Shown: positions 27,211 to 41,500 of the stretch, piece by piece
Layout of the letters: each line of letters begins with the position of its first letter
Numbering within the stretch: the first letter of the stretch is position 1
Assembly: GCA_039105265.1 (NCBI GenBank)
Contig: JAPFFF010000128.1
Coordinates: 1 to 43,004 of the forward strand
Source: Tritrichomonas musculus
Taxonomy: Eukaryota > Parabasalia > Tritrichomonadida > Tritrichomonadidae
Reading direction: 5' to 3'
Length of the DNA: 43,004 bases
Translations under genes and position numbers: made by a program
The notes under the pieces: generated by a model
What the model was told of the DNA's origin: nothing
Seen by the model: only the letters and a program-made list of their open reading frames with translations
Databases searched by the model: none

Positions 27211-27750
27211 ATGCAACGAGAACTACAGTTGAATCATCAGATTCAACGAGAACTGCAGTTGAATCATCAGATGCAACGACAACTGCAGTTGAATCATCAG
27301 ATGCAACGACAACTGCAGTTGAATCATCAGATTCAACGAGAACTGCAGTTTAATAATAAGATGAAACAAGAACTGCAGTTGAATCATCAGATGCAACGAG
27401 AACTGCAGTTGAATCATCAGATGCAACGAGAACTGCAGTTGAATCATCAGATGCAACGACAACTGCAGTTGAATCATCAGATGCAACGAGAACTGCAGTT
27501 GAATCATCAGATGCAACGAGAACTGCAGTTTAATAATAAGATGAAACAAGAACTGCAGTTGAATCATCAGATGCAACGACAACTGCAGTTGAATCATCAG
27601 ATGCAACGAGAACTGCAGTTGAATCATCAGATGCAACGAGAACTGCAGTTGAATCATCAGATTCAACGAGAACTGCAGTTGAATCATCAGATTCAACGAG
27701 AACTGCAGTTGAATCATCAGATGCAACGAGAACTGCAGTTGAATCATCAG
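27211..27750. repeat. Segment R, short form (18 units)
   Basis: CTACAG to CTACAG is 540 bases, not 600. The two units between the CGAC pair and the first TAATAATAAG unit are missing. Confidence 0.7.
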
Positions 27751-27900
27751 ATGCAACGAGAACTACAGTTGAATCATCAGATTCAACGAGAACTGCAGTT
27801 GAACCATCAGATTCAACGAGAACTGCAGTTGAACCATCAGATTCAACGAGAACTGCAGTTGAATCATCAGATGCAACGAGAACTGCAGTTGAATCATCAG

Positions 27901-27960
27901 ATGCAACGAGAACTGCAGTTTAATAATAAGATTCAACAAGAACTACAGTTGAATCATCAG
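27901..27960. repeat. Cut-off AT-rich module fused to segment R
   Basis: The unit at 27901 (TAATAATAAG) starts the module, but the next unit, at 27931, begins ATTCAACAAG as expected and then continues with AACTACAGTT and GAATCATCAG, the right half of a segment-R starter. This hybrid unit joins two higher-order segments inside a single 30-base repeat, the expected product of unequal exchange between out-of-register copies. Confidence 0.7.
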
Positions 27961-28530
27961 ATTCAACGAGAACTGCAGTTGAATCATCAGATGCAACGAC
28001 AACTGCAGTTGAATCATCAGATGCAACGACAACTGCAGTTGAATCATCAGATTCAACGAGAACTGCAGTTGAATCATCAGATGCAACGAGAACTGCAGTT
28101 GAATCATCAGATTCAACGAGAACTGCAGTTTAATAATAAGATGAAACAAGAACTGCAGTTGAATCATCAGATGCAACGAGAACTGCAGTTGAATCATCAG
28201 ATGCAACGAGAACTGCAGTTGAATCATCAGATGCAACGACAACTGCAGTTGAATCATCAGATGCAACGAGAACTGCAGTTGAATCATCAGATGCAACGAG
28301 AACTGCAGTTTAATAATAAGATGAAACAAGAACTGCAGTTGAATCATCAGATGCAACGACAACTGCAGTTGAATCATCAGATGCAACGAGAACTGCAGTT
28401 GAATCATCAGATGCAACGAGAACTGCAGTTGAATCATCAGATTCAACGAGAACTGCAGTTGAATCATCAGATTCAACGAGAACTGCAGTTGAATCATCAG
28501 ATGCAACGAGAACTGCAGTTGAATCATCAG
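27931..28530. repeat. Segment R copy beginning in a hybrid unit
   Basis: Full length, but its first unit carries CAACAAG taken from the AT-rich module. The next R copy follows 1440 bases later at 29371. Confidence 0.7.
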
Positions 28531-29370
28531 ATGCAACGAGAACTACAGTTGAATCATCAGATTCAACGAGAACTGCAGTTGAACCATCAGATTCAACGAG
28601 AACTGCAGTTGAACCATCAGATTCAACGAGAACTGCAGTTGAATCATCAGATGCAACGAGAACTGCAGTTGAATCATCAGATGCAACGAGAACTGCAGTT
28701 TAATAATAAGATTCAACAAGAACTGCAGTTTAATCATAAGATTCAACGAGAACTGCAGTTTAATCATCAGATTCAACGAGAACTGCAGTTTAATAATAAG
28801 ATTCAACAAGAACTGCAGTTGAATCATCAGATGCAACGAGAACTGCAGTTGAATCATCAGATTCAACGAGAACTGCAGTTGAATCATCAGATGCAACGAG
28901 AACTGCAGTTGAATCATCAGATGCAACGAGAACTGCAGTTGAATCATCAGATTCAACGAGAACTGCAGTTGAATCATCAGATGCAACGAGAACTGCAGTT
29001 GAACCATCAGATTCAACGAGAACTGCAGTTGAATCATCAGATGCAACGAGAACTACAGTTGAATCATCAGATTCAACGAGAACTGCAGTTGAATCATCAG
29101 ATGCAACGAGAACTACAGTTGAATCATCAGATTCAACGAGAACTGCAGTTGAATCATCAGATGCAACAAGAACTGCAGTTGAATCATCAGATTCAACGAG
29201 AACTGCAGTTGAATCATCAGATTCAACGAGAACTGCAGTTGAACCATCAGATTCAACGAGAACTACAGTTGAATCATCAGATTCAACGAGAACTGCAGTT
29301 GAATCATCAGATTCAACGAGAACTACAGTTGAATCATCAGATTCAACGAGAACTGCAGTTGAATCATCAG

Positions 29371-29970
29371 ATGCAACGAGAACTACAGTTGAATCATCAG
29401 ATTCAACGAGAACTGCAGTTGAATCATCAGATGCAACGACAACTGCAGTTGAATCATCAGATGCAACGACAACTGCAGTTGAATCATCAGATTCAACGAG
29501 AACTGCAGTTGAATCATCAGATGCAACGAGAACTGCAGTTGAATCATCAGATTCAACGAGAACTGCAGTTTAATAATAAGATGAAACAAGAACTGCAGTT
29601 GAATCATCAGATGCAACGAGAACTGCAGTTGAATCATCAGATGCAACGAGAACTGCAGTTGAATCATCAGATGCAACGACAACTGCAGTTGAATCATCAG
29701 ATGCAACGAGAACTGCAGTTGAATCATCAGATGCAACGAGAACTGCAGTTTAATAATAAGATGAAACAAGAACTGCAGTTGAATCATCAGATGCAACGAC
29801 AACTGCAGTTGAATCATCAGATGCAACGAGAACTGCAGTTGAATCATCAGATGCAACGAGAACTGCAGTTGAATCATCAGATTCAACGAGAACTGCAGTT
29901 GAATCATCAGATTCAACGAGAACTGCAGTTGAATCATCAGATGCAACGAGAACTGCAGTTGAATCATCAG
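29371..29970. repeat. Segment R copy
   Basis: Full 20-unit copy. It is followed by two consecutive linkers (29971-30420 and 30421-30780) instead of the usual one. Confidence 0.75.
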
Positions 29971-30780
29971 ATGCAACGAGAACTACAGTTGAATCATCAG
30001 ATTCAACGAGAACTGCAGTTGAACCATCAGATTCAACGAGAACTGCAGTTGAACCATCAGATTCAACGAGAACTGCAGTTGAATCATCAGATGCAACGAG
30101 AACTGCAGTTGAATCATCAGATGCAACGAGAACTGCAGTTTAATAATAAGATGCAACAAGAACTGCAGTTGAATCATCAGATGCAACGAGAACTGCAGTT
30201 GAATCATCAGATGCAACGAGAACTGCAGTTGAATCATCAGATACAGCGAGAACTGCAGTTGAATCATCAGATTCAACGAGAACTGCAGTTGAATCATCAG
30301 ATGCAACGAGAACTGCAGTTGAATCATCAGATTCAACGAGAACTGCAGTTGAATCATCAGATGCAACGAGAACTGCAGTTGAATCATCAGATGCAACGAG
30401 AACTGCAGTTGAATCATCAGATGCAACGAGAACTACAGTTGAATCATCAGATTCAACGAGAACTGCAGTTGAACCATCAGATTCAACGAGAACTGCAGTT
30501 GAACCATCAGATTCAACGAGAACTGCAGTTGAATCATCAGATGCAACGAGAACTGCAGTTGAATCATCAGATGCAACGAGAACTGCAGTTTAATAATAAG
30601 ATGCAACAAGAACTGCAGTTGAATCATCAGATGCAACGAGAACTGCAGTTGAATCATCAGATGCAACGAGAACTGCAGTTGAATCATCAGATGCAACGAG
30701 AACTGCAGTTGAATCATCAGATTCAACGAGAACTGCAGTTGAATCATCAGATGCAACGAGAACTGCAGTTGAATCATCAG
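29971..30780. repeat. Duplicated linker (450 + 360 bp)
   Basis: The linker after R normally spans 390 bases between CTACAG units (3931-4320, 10891-11280, 15301-15690, 18631-19020, 38161-38550). Here two follow each other, 29971-30420 and 30421-30780. Only the first has the ATACAG unit (30241). A local tandem duplication with later unit changes is likely. Confidence 0.65.
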
Positions 30781-33700
30781 ATGCAACGAGAACTACAGTT
30801 GAATCATCAGATTCAACGAGAACTGCAGTTGAATCATCAGATGCAACGAGAACTGCAGTTGAATCATCAGATTCAACGAGAACTGCAGTTGAATCATCAG
30901 ATGCAACGAGAACTGCAGTTGAATCATCAGATTCAACGACAACTGCAGTTGAACCATCAGATTCAACGAGAACTGCAGTTGAATCATCAGATGCAACGAG
31001 AACTGCAGTTGAATCATCAGATGCAACGAGAACTGCAGTTGAATCATCAGATTCAACGAGAACTGCAGTTGAATCATCAGATGCAACGAGAACTGCAGTT
31101 GAATCATCAGATTCAACGAGAACTGCAGTTGAACCATCAGATTCAACGAGAACTGCAGTTGAATCATCAGATGCAACGAGAACTGCAGTTGAATCATCAG
31201 ATGCAACGAGAACTGCAGTTTAATAATAAGATGCAACGAGAACTGCAGTTGAATCATCAGATGCAACGAGAACTGCAGTTGAATCATCAGATGCAACGAG
31301 AACTGCAGTTGAATCATCAGATGCAGCGAGAACTGCAGTTTAATAATAAGATGAAACAAGAACTGCAGTTGAATCATCAGATGCAACGAGAACTGTAGTT
31401 GAATCATCAGATGCAACGAGAACTGCAGTTGAATCATCAGATGCAACGAGAACTGCAGTTGAATCATCAGATGCAGCGAGAACTGCAGTTTAATAATAAG
31501 ATGAAACAAGAACTGCAGTTGAATCATCAGATTCAACGAGAACTGCAGTTGAATCATCAGATTCAAAGAGAACTGCAGTTGAATCATCAGATGCAGCGAG
31601 AACTGCAGTTTAATAATAAGATGAAACAAGAACTGCAGTTGAATCATCAGATTCAACGAGAACTGCAGTTGAATCATCAGATGCAACGAGAACTGCAGTT
31701 GAATCATCAGATTCAACGAGAACTGCAGTTGAATCATCAGATGCAACGAGAACTGCAGTTGAATCATCAGATGCAACGAGAACTGCAGTTGAATCATCAG
31801 ATGCAACGAGAACTGCAGTTGAATCATCAGATTCAACGAGAACTGCAGTTGAATCATCAGATGCAACGACAACTGCAGTTGAATCATCAGATTCAACGAG
31901 AACTGCAGTTGAATCATCAGATTCAACGAGAACTGCAGTTGAATCATCAGATGCAACGAGAACTGCAGTTGAATCATCAGATTCAACGAGAACTGCAGTT
32001 TAATAATAAGATTCAACGAGAACTGCAGTTTAATAATAAGATGAAACAAGAACTGCAGTTGAATAATCAGATGCAACGAGAACTGCAGTTGAATCATCAG
32101 ATTCAACGACAACTGCAGTTGAATCATCAGATTCAACGAGAACTGCAGTTGAATCATCAGATGCAACGAGAACTGCAGTTGAATCATCAGATTCAACGAG
32201 AACTGCAGTTTAATAATAAGATTCAACGAGAACTGCAGTTTAATAATAAGATGAAACAAGAACTGCAGTTGAATAATCAGATGCAACGAGAACTGCAGTT
32301 GAATCATCAGATGCAACGAGAACTGCAGTTGAATCATCAGATGCAACGAGAACTGCAGTTGAATCATCAGATTCAACGAGAACTGCAGTTGAATCATCAG
32401 ATGCAACGAGAACTGCAGTTGAATCATCAGATTCAACGAGAACTTCAGTTGAATCATCAGATTCAACGAGAACTGCAGTTGAATCATCAGATGCAACGAG
32501 AACTGCAGTTGAATCATCAGATGAAACAAGAACTGCAGTTGAATCATCAGATGCAACGAGAACTGCAGTTGAATCATCAGATGCAACGAGAACTGCAGTT
32601 GAATCATCAGATGCAACGAGAACTGCAGTTGAATCATCAGATGCAACGACAACTGCAGTTGAATCATCAGATGCAACGAGAACTGCAGTTGAATCATCAG
32701 ATTCAACGAGAACTGCAGTTGAATCATCAGATGCAACGAGAACTGCAGTTGAATCATCAGATGCAACGAGAACTGCAGTTGAATCATCAGATTCAACGAG
32801 AACTGCAGTTGAATCATCAGATTCAACGAGAACTGCAGTTGAATCATCAGATTCAACGAGAACTGCAGTTGAATCATCAGATGCAACGACAACTGCAGTT
32901 GAATCATCAGATGCAACGACAACTGCAGTTGAATCATCAGATGCAACGAGAACTGCAGTTGAATCATCAGATGCAACGAGAACTGCAGTTTAATAATAAG
33001 ATTCAACGAGAACTGCAGTTGAATCATCAGATGAAACAAGAACTGCAGTTGAATCATCAGATGCAACAAGAACTGCAGTTGAATCATCAGATTCAACGAG
33101 AACTGCAGTTGAATCATCAGATTCAACGAGAACTGCAGTTGAACCATCAGATTCAACGAGAACTACAGTTGAATCATCAGATTCAACGAGAACTGCAGTT
33201 GAATCATCAGATTCAACGAGAACTACAGTTGAATCATCAGATTCAACGAGAACTGCAGTTGAATCATCAGATGCAACGAGAACTACAGTTGAATCATCAG
33301 ATTCAACGAGAACTGCAGTTGAATCATCAGATGCAACGACAACTGCAGTTGAATCATCAGATGCAACGACAACTGCAGTTGAATCATCAGATTCAACGAG
33401 AACTGCAGTTGAATCATCAGATGCAACGAGAACTGCAGTTGAATCATCAGATTCAACGAGAACTGCAGTTGAATCATCAGATGCAACAAGAACTGCAGTT
33501 GAATCATCAGATTCAACGAGAACTGCAGTTGAATCATCAGATGCAACGAGAACTGCAGTTGAATCATCAGATGCAACGAGAACTGCAGTTGAATCATCAG
33601 ATGCAACGAGAACTGCAGTTGAATCATCAGATGCAACGAGAACTGCAGTTTAATAATAAGATTCAACAAGAACTGCAGTTTAATCATAAGATTCAACGAG

Positions 33701-34350
33701 AACTGCAGTTTAATCATAAGATTCAACGAGAACTGCAGTTTAATAATAAGATTCAACAAGAACTGCAGTTGAATCATCAGATGCAACGAGAACTGCAGTT
33801 GAATCATCAGATTCAACGAGAACTGCAGTTGAATCATCAGATTCAACGAGAACTGCAGTTGAATCATCAGATGCAACGAGAACTGCAGTTGAATCATCAG
33901 ATGCAACGAGAACTGCAGTTGAATCATCAGATGCAACGAGAACTGCAGTTGAATCATCAGATTCAACGAGAACTGCAGTTGAATCATCAGATGCAACGAG
34001 AACTGCAGTTGAACCATCAGATTCAACGAGAACTGCAGTTGAATCATCAGATGCAACGAGAACTGCAGTTGAATCATCAGATTCAACGAGAACTGCAGTT
34101 GAATCATCAGATGCAACAAGAACTACAGTTGAATCATCAGATTCAACGAGAACTGCAGTTGAATCATCAGATGCAACAAGAACTGCAGTTGAATCATCAG
34201 ATTCAACGAGAACTGCAGTTGAATCATCAGATTCAACGAGAACTGCAGTTGAACCATCAGATTCAACGAGAACTACAGTTGAATCATCAGATTCAACGAG
34301 AACTGCAGTTGAATCATCAGATTCAACGAGAACTACAGTTGAATCATCAG
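30781..34350. repeat. Higher-order block SL, copy 3
   Basis: Markers are GAATAATCAG units at 32041 and 32251, CTTCAG at 32431, a CTACAG triplet at 33151-33271 and the AT-rich module at 33631-33780. The offset from copy 2 is 11880 bases over the right part and 11790 at the TAG unit (31381), so a whole-unit length change lies between. The unit at 34111 combines the CAACAAG variant with CTACAG; its counterpart at 22231 has CAACGAG. Confidence 0.8.
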
Positions 34351-35670
34351 ATGCAACGAGAACTGCAGTTGAATCATCAGATGCAACGAGAACTGCAGTT
34401 GAATCATCAGATGCAACGAGAACTGCAGTTGAATCATCAGATTCAACGAGAACTGCAGTTGAATCATCAGATGCAACGAGAACTGCAGTTGAATCATCAG
34501 ATGAAATAAGAACTGCAGTTGAATCATCAGATTCAACGAGAACTGCAGTTGAACCATCAGATTCAACGAGAACTGCAGTTGAATCATCAGATGCAACGAC
34601 AACTGCAGTTGAATCATCAGATGCAACGAGAACTGCAGTTGAATCATCAGATGCAACGAGAACTGCAGTTGAATCATCAGATTCAACGAGAACTGCAGTT
34701 GAATCATCAGATGCAACGACAACTGCAGTTGAATCATCAGATGCAACGAGAACTGCAGTTGAATCATCAGATGCAACGAGAACTGCAGTTGAATCATCAG
34801 ATTCAACGAGAACTGCAGTTGAACCATCAGATTCAACGAGAACTGCAGTTGAATCATCAGATGCAACGAGAACTACAGTTGAATCATCAGATTCAACGAG
34901 AACTGCAGTTGAATCATCAGATGCAACGAGAACTACAGTTGAATCATCAGATTCAACGAGAACTGCAGTTGAATCATCAGATGCAACAAGAACTGCAGTT
35001 GAATCATCAGATTCAACGAGAACTGCAGTTGAATCATCAGATTCAACGAGAACTGCAGTTGAACCATCAGATTCAACGAGAACTACAGTTGAATCATCAG
35101 ATTCAACGAGAACTGCAGTTGAATCATCAGATTCAACGAGAACTACAGTTGAATCATCAGATTCAACGAGAACTGCAGTTGAATCATCAGATGCAACGAG
35201 AACTACAGTTGAATCATCAGATTCAACGAGAACTGCAGTTGAATCATCAGATGCAACGACAACTGCAGTTGAATCATCAGATGCAACGACAACTGCAGTT
35301 GAATCATCAGATGCAACGAGAACTGCAGTTGAATCATCAGATGCAACGAGAACTGCAGTTTAATAATAAGATTCAACGAGAACTGCAGTTGAATCATCAG
35401 ATGAAACAAGAACTGCAGTTGAATCATCAGATGCAACAAGAACTGCAGTTGAATCATCAGATTCAACGAGAACTGCAGTTGAATCATCAGATTCAACGAG
35501 AACTGCAGTTGAACCATCAGATTCAACGAGAACTACAGTTGAATCATCAGATTCAACGAGAACTGCAGTTGAATCATCAGATTCAACGAGAACTACAGTT
35601 GAATCATCAGATTCAACGAGAACTGCAGTTGAATCATCAGATGCAACGAGAACTACAGTTGAATCATCAG
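34321..35670. repeat. Higher-order block M, copy 3 (shortened)
   Basis: The TAA unit at 34501 and CTACAG triplets starting 35071 and 35521 match M copy 2 at an offset of 9990. The left part is shortened: the CTACAG unit at 34321 leads almost directly into the units before the TAA, so the stretch holding the CTGAAG unit is missing. Confidence 0.7.
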
Positions 35671-37560
35671 ATTCAACGAGAACTGCAGTTGAATCATCAG
35701 ATGCAACGACAACTGCAGTTGAATCATCAGATGCAACGACAACTGCAGTTGAATCATCAGATTCAACGAGAACTGCAGTTGAATCATCAGATGCAACGAG
35801 AACTGCAGTTGAATCATCAGATTCAACGAGAACTGCAGTTGAATCATCAGATGCAACGACAACTGCAGTTGAATCATCAGATGCAACGAGAACTGCAGTT
35901 GAATCATCAGATGCAACGAGAACTGCAGTTGAATCATCAGATGCAACGAGAACTGCAGTTGAATCATCAGATGCAACGAGAACTGCAGTTTAATAATAAG
36001 ATTCAACAAGAACTGCAGTTTAATCATAAGATTCAACGAGAACTGCAGTTTAATCATCAGATTCAACGAGAACTGCAGTTTAATAATAAGATTCAACAAG
36101 AACTGCAGTTGAATCATCAGATGCAACGAGAACTGCAGTTGAATCATCAGATTCAACGAGAACTGCAGTTGAATCATCAGATGCAACGAGAACTGCAGTT
36201 GAATCATCAGATGCAACGAGAACTGCAGTTGAATCATCAGATTCAACGAGAACTGCAGTTGAATCATCAGATGCAACGAGAACTGCAGTTGAACCATCAG
36301 ATTCAACGAGAACTGCAGTTGAATCATCAGATGCAACGAGAACTACAGTTGAATCATCAGATTCAACGAGAACTGCAGTTGAATCATCAGATGCAACGAG
36401 AACTACAGTTGAATCATCAGATTCAACGAGAACTGCAGTTGAATCATCAGATGCAACAAGAACTGCAGTTGAATCATCAGATTCAACGAGAACTGCAGTT
36501 GAATCATCAGATTCAACGAGAACTGCAGTTGAACCATCAGATTCAACGAGAACTACAGTTGAATCATCAGATTCAACGAGAACTGCAGTTGAATCATCAG
36601 ATGCAACGAGAACTGCAGTTGAATCATCAGATTCAACGAGAACTGCAGTTGAATCATCAGATTCAACGAGAACTGCAGTTGAATCATCAGATGCAACGAG
36701 AACTGCAGTTGAATCATCAGATGCAACGAGAACTACAGTTGAATCATCAGATTCAACGAGAACTGCAGTTGAACCATCAGATTCAACGAGAACTGCAGTT
36801 GAACCATCAGATTCAACGAGAACTGCAGTTGAATCATCAGATGCAACGAGAACTGCAGTTGAATCATCAGATGCAACGAGAACTGCAGTTTAATAATAAG
36901 ATTCAACAAGAACTGCAGTTTAATCATAAGATTCAACGAGAACTGCAGTTTAATCATCAGATTCAACGAGAACTGCAGTTTAATAATAAGATTCAACAAG
37001 AACTGCAGTTGAATCATCAGATGCAACGAGAACTGCAGTTGAATCATCAGATTCAACGAGAACTGCAGTTGAATCATCAGATGCAACGAGAACTGCAGTT
37101 GAATCATCAGATGCAACGAGAACTGCAGTTGAATCATCAGATTCAACGAGAACTGCAGTTGAATCATCAGATGCAACGAGAACTGCAGTTGAACCATCAG
37201 ATTCAACGAGAACTGCAGTTGAATCATCAGATGCAACGAGAACTACAGTTGAATCATCAGATTCAACGAGAACTGCAGTTGAATCATCAGATGCAACGAG
37301 AACTACAGTTGAATCATCAGATTCAACGAGAACTGCAGTTGAATCATCAGATGCAACAAGAACTGCAGTTGAATCATCAGATTCAACGAGAACTGCAGTT
37401 GAATCATCAGATTCAACGAGAACTGCAGTTGAACCATCAGATTCAACGAGAACTACAGTTGAATCATCAGATTCAACGAGAACTGCAGTTGAATCATCAG
37501 ATTCAACGAGAACTACAGTTGAATCATCAGATTCAACGAGAACTGCAGTTGAATCATCAG

Positions 37561-38160
37561 ATGCAACGAGAACTACAGTTGAATCATCAGATTCAACGAG
37601 AACTGCAGTTGAATCATCAGATGCAACGACAACTGCAGTTGAATCATCAGATGCAACGACAACTGCAGTTGAATCATCAGATTCAACGAGAACTGCAGTT
37701 GAATCATCAGATGCAACGAGAACTGCAGTTGAATCATCAGATTCAACGAGAACTGCAGTTTAATAATAAGATGAAACAAGAACTGCAGTTGAATCATCAG
37801 ATGCAACGAGAACTGCAGTTGAATCATCAGATGCAACGAGAACTGCAGTTGAATCATCAGATGCAACGACAACTGCAGTTGAATCATCAGATGCAACGAG
37901 AACTGCAGTTGAATCATCAGATGCAACGAGAACTGCAGTTTAATAATAAGATGAAACAAGAACTGCAGTTGAATCATCAGATGCAACGACAACTGCAGTT
38001 GAATCATCAGATGCAACGAGAACTGCAGTTGAATCATCAGATGCAACGAGAACTGCAGTTGAATCATCAGATTCAACGAGAACTGCAGTTGAATCATCAG
38101 ATTCAACGAGAACTGCAGTTGAATCATCAGATGCAACGAGAACTGCAGTTGAATCATCAG
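37561..38160. repeat. Segment R copy
   Basis: Full 20-unit copy. It is followed by the 390-base linker 38161-38550, in which the unit at 38431 keeps ATGCAG where other linkers have ATACAG. Confidence 0.75.
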
Positions 38161-38550
38161 ATGCAACGAGAACTACAGTTGAATCATCAGATTCAACGAG
38201 AACTGCAGTTGAACCATCAGATTCAACGAGAACTGCAGTTGAACCATCAGATTCAACGAGAACTGCAGTTGAATCATCAGATGCAACGAGAACTGCAGTT
38301 GAATCATCAGATGCAACGAGAACTGCAGTTTAATAATAAGATGCAACAAGAACTGCAGTTGAATCATCAGATGCAACGAGAACTGCAGTTGAATCATCAG
38401 ATGCAACGACAACTGCAGTTGAATCATCAGATGCAGCGAGAACTGCAGTTGAATCATCAGATTCAACGAGAACTGCAGTTGAATCATCAGATTCAACGAG
38501 AACTGCAGTTGAATCATCAGATGCAACGAGAACTGCAGTTGAATCATCAG

Positions 38551-41500
38551 ATGCAACGAGAACTACAGTTGAATCATCAGATTCAACGAGAACTGCAGTT
38601 GAATCATCAGATTCAACGAGAACTGCAGTTGAATCATCAGATTCAACGAGAACTGCAGTTGAATCATCAGATGCAACGAGAACTGCAGTTGAATCATCAG
38701 ATTCAACGACAACTGCAGTTGAACCATCAGATTCAACGAGAACTGCAGTTGAATCATCAGATGCAACGAGAACTGCAGTTGAATCATCAGATGCAACGAG
38801 AACTGCAGTTGAATCATCAGATTCAACGAGAACTGCAGTTGAATCATCAGATGCAACGAGAACTGCAGTTGAATCATCAGATTCAACGAGAACTGCAGTT
38901 TAATAATAAGATTCAACGAGAACTGCAGTTTAATAATAAGATGAAACAAGAACTGCAGTTGAATAATCAGATGCAACGAGAACTGCAGTTGAATCATCAG
39001 ATGCAGCGAGAACTGCAGTTTAATAATAAGATGAAACAAGAACTGCAGTTGAATCATCAGATGCAACGAGAACTGCAGTTGAATCATCAGATGCAACGAG
39101 AACTGCAGTTGAATCATCAGATGCAGCGAGAACTGCAGTTTAATAATAAGATGAAACAAGAACTGCAGTTGAATCATCAGATGCAACGAGAACTGCAGTT
39201 GAATCATCAGATGCAACGAGAACTGCAGTTGAATCATCAGATGCAGCGAGAACTGCAGTTTAATAATAAGATGAAACAAGAACTGCAGTTGAATCATCAG
39301 ATTCAACGAGAACTGCAGTTGAATCATCAGATGCAACGAGAACTGCAGTTGAATCATCAGATGCAACGAGAACTGCAGTTGAATCATCAGATGCAACGAG
39401 AACTGCAGTTGAATCATCAGATTCAACGAGAACTGCAGTTGAATCATCAGATGCAACGACAACTGCAGTTGAATCATCAGATTCAACGAGAACTGCAGTT
39501 GAATCATCAGATGCAACGAGAACTGCAGTTGAATCATCAGATTCAACGAGAACTGCAGTTTAATAATAAGATTCAACGAGAACTGCAGTTTAATAATAAG
39601 ATGAAACAAGAACTGCAGTTGAATAATCAGATGCAACGAGAACTGCAGTTGAATCATCAGATTCAACGACAACTGCAGTTGAATCATCAGATTCAACGAG
39701 AACTGCAGTTGAATCATCAGATGCAACGAGAACTGCAGTTGAATCATCAGATTCAACGAGAACTGCAGTTTAATAATAAGATTCAACGAGAACTGCAGTT
39801 TAATAATAAGATGAAACAAGAACTGCAGTTGAATAATCAGATGCAACGAGAACTGCAGTTGAATCATCAGATGCAACGAGAACTGCAGTTGAATCATCAG
39901 ATGCAACGAGAACTGCAGTTGAATCATCAGATGCAACGAGAACTGCAGTTGAATCATCAGATGCAACAAGAACTGCAGTTGAATCATCAGATGCAACGAG
40001 AACTGCAGTTGAATCATCAGATTCAACGAGAACTTCAGTTGAATCATCAGATTCAACGAGAACTGCAGTTGAATCATCAGATTCAACGAGAACTGCAGTT
40101 GAATCATCAGATTCAACGAGAACTTCAGTTGAATCATCAGATTCAACGAGAACTGCAGTTGAATCATCAGATGCAACGAGAACTGCAGTTGAATCATCAG
40201 ATGAAACAAGAACTGCAGTTGAATCATCAGATGCAACGAGAACTGCAGTTGAATCATCAGATGCAACGAGAACTGCAGTTGAATCATCAGATGCAACGAG
40301 AACTGCAGTTGAATCATCAGATGCAACGACAACTGCAGTTGAATCATCAGATGCAACGAGAACTGCAGTTGAATCATCAGATTCAACGAGAACTGCAGTT
40401 GAATCATCAGATGCAACGAGAACTGCAGTTGAATCATCAGATGCAACGAGAACTGCAGTTGAATCATCAGATTCAACGAGAACTGCAGTTGAATCATCAG
40501 ATTCAACGAGAACTGCAGTTGAATCATCAGATTCAACGAGAACTGCAGTTGAATCATCAGATGCAACGACAACTGCAGTTGAATCATCAGATGCAACGAC
40601 AACTGCAGTTGAATCATCAGATGCAACGAGAACTGCAGTTGAATCATCAGATGCAACGAGAACTGCAGTTTAATAATAAGATTCAACGAGAACTGCAGTT
40701 GAATCATCAGATGAAACAAGAACTGCAGTTGAATCATCAGATGCAACAAGAACTGCAGTTGAATCATCAGATTCAACGAGAACTGCAGTTGAATCATCAG
40801 ATTCAACGAGAACTGCAGTTGAACCATCAGATTCAACGAGAACTACAGTTGAATCATCAGATTCAACGAGAACTGCAGTTGAATCATCAGATTCAACGAG
40901 AACTACAGTTGAATCATCAGATTCAACGAGAACTGCAGTTGAATCATCAGATGCAACGAGAACTACAGTTGAATCATCAGATTCAACGAGAACTGCAGTT
41001 GAATCATCAGATGCAACGACAACTGCAGTTGAATCATCAGATGCAACGACAACTGCAGTTGAATCATCAGATTCAACGAGAACTGCAGTTGAATCATCAG
41101 ATGCAACGAGAACTGCAGTTGAATCATCAGATTCAACGAGAACTGCAGTTGAATCATCAGATGCAACAAGAACTGCAGTTGAATCATCAGATTCAACGAG
41201 AACTGCAGTTGAATCATCAGATGCAACGAGAACTGCAGTTGAATCATCAGATGCAACGAGAACTGCAGTTGAATCATCAGATGCAACGAGAACTGCAGTT
41301 TAATAATAAGATTCAACAAGAACTGCAGTTTAATCATAAGATTCAACGAGAACTGCAGTTTAATCATAAGATTCAACGAGAACTGCAGTTTAATAATAAG
41401 ATTCAACAAGAACTGCAGTTGAATCATCAGATGCAACGAGAACTGCAGTTGAATCATCAGATTCAACGAGAACTGCAGTTGAATCATCAGATTCAACGAG

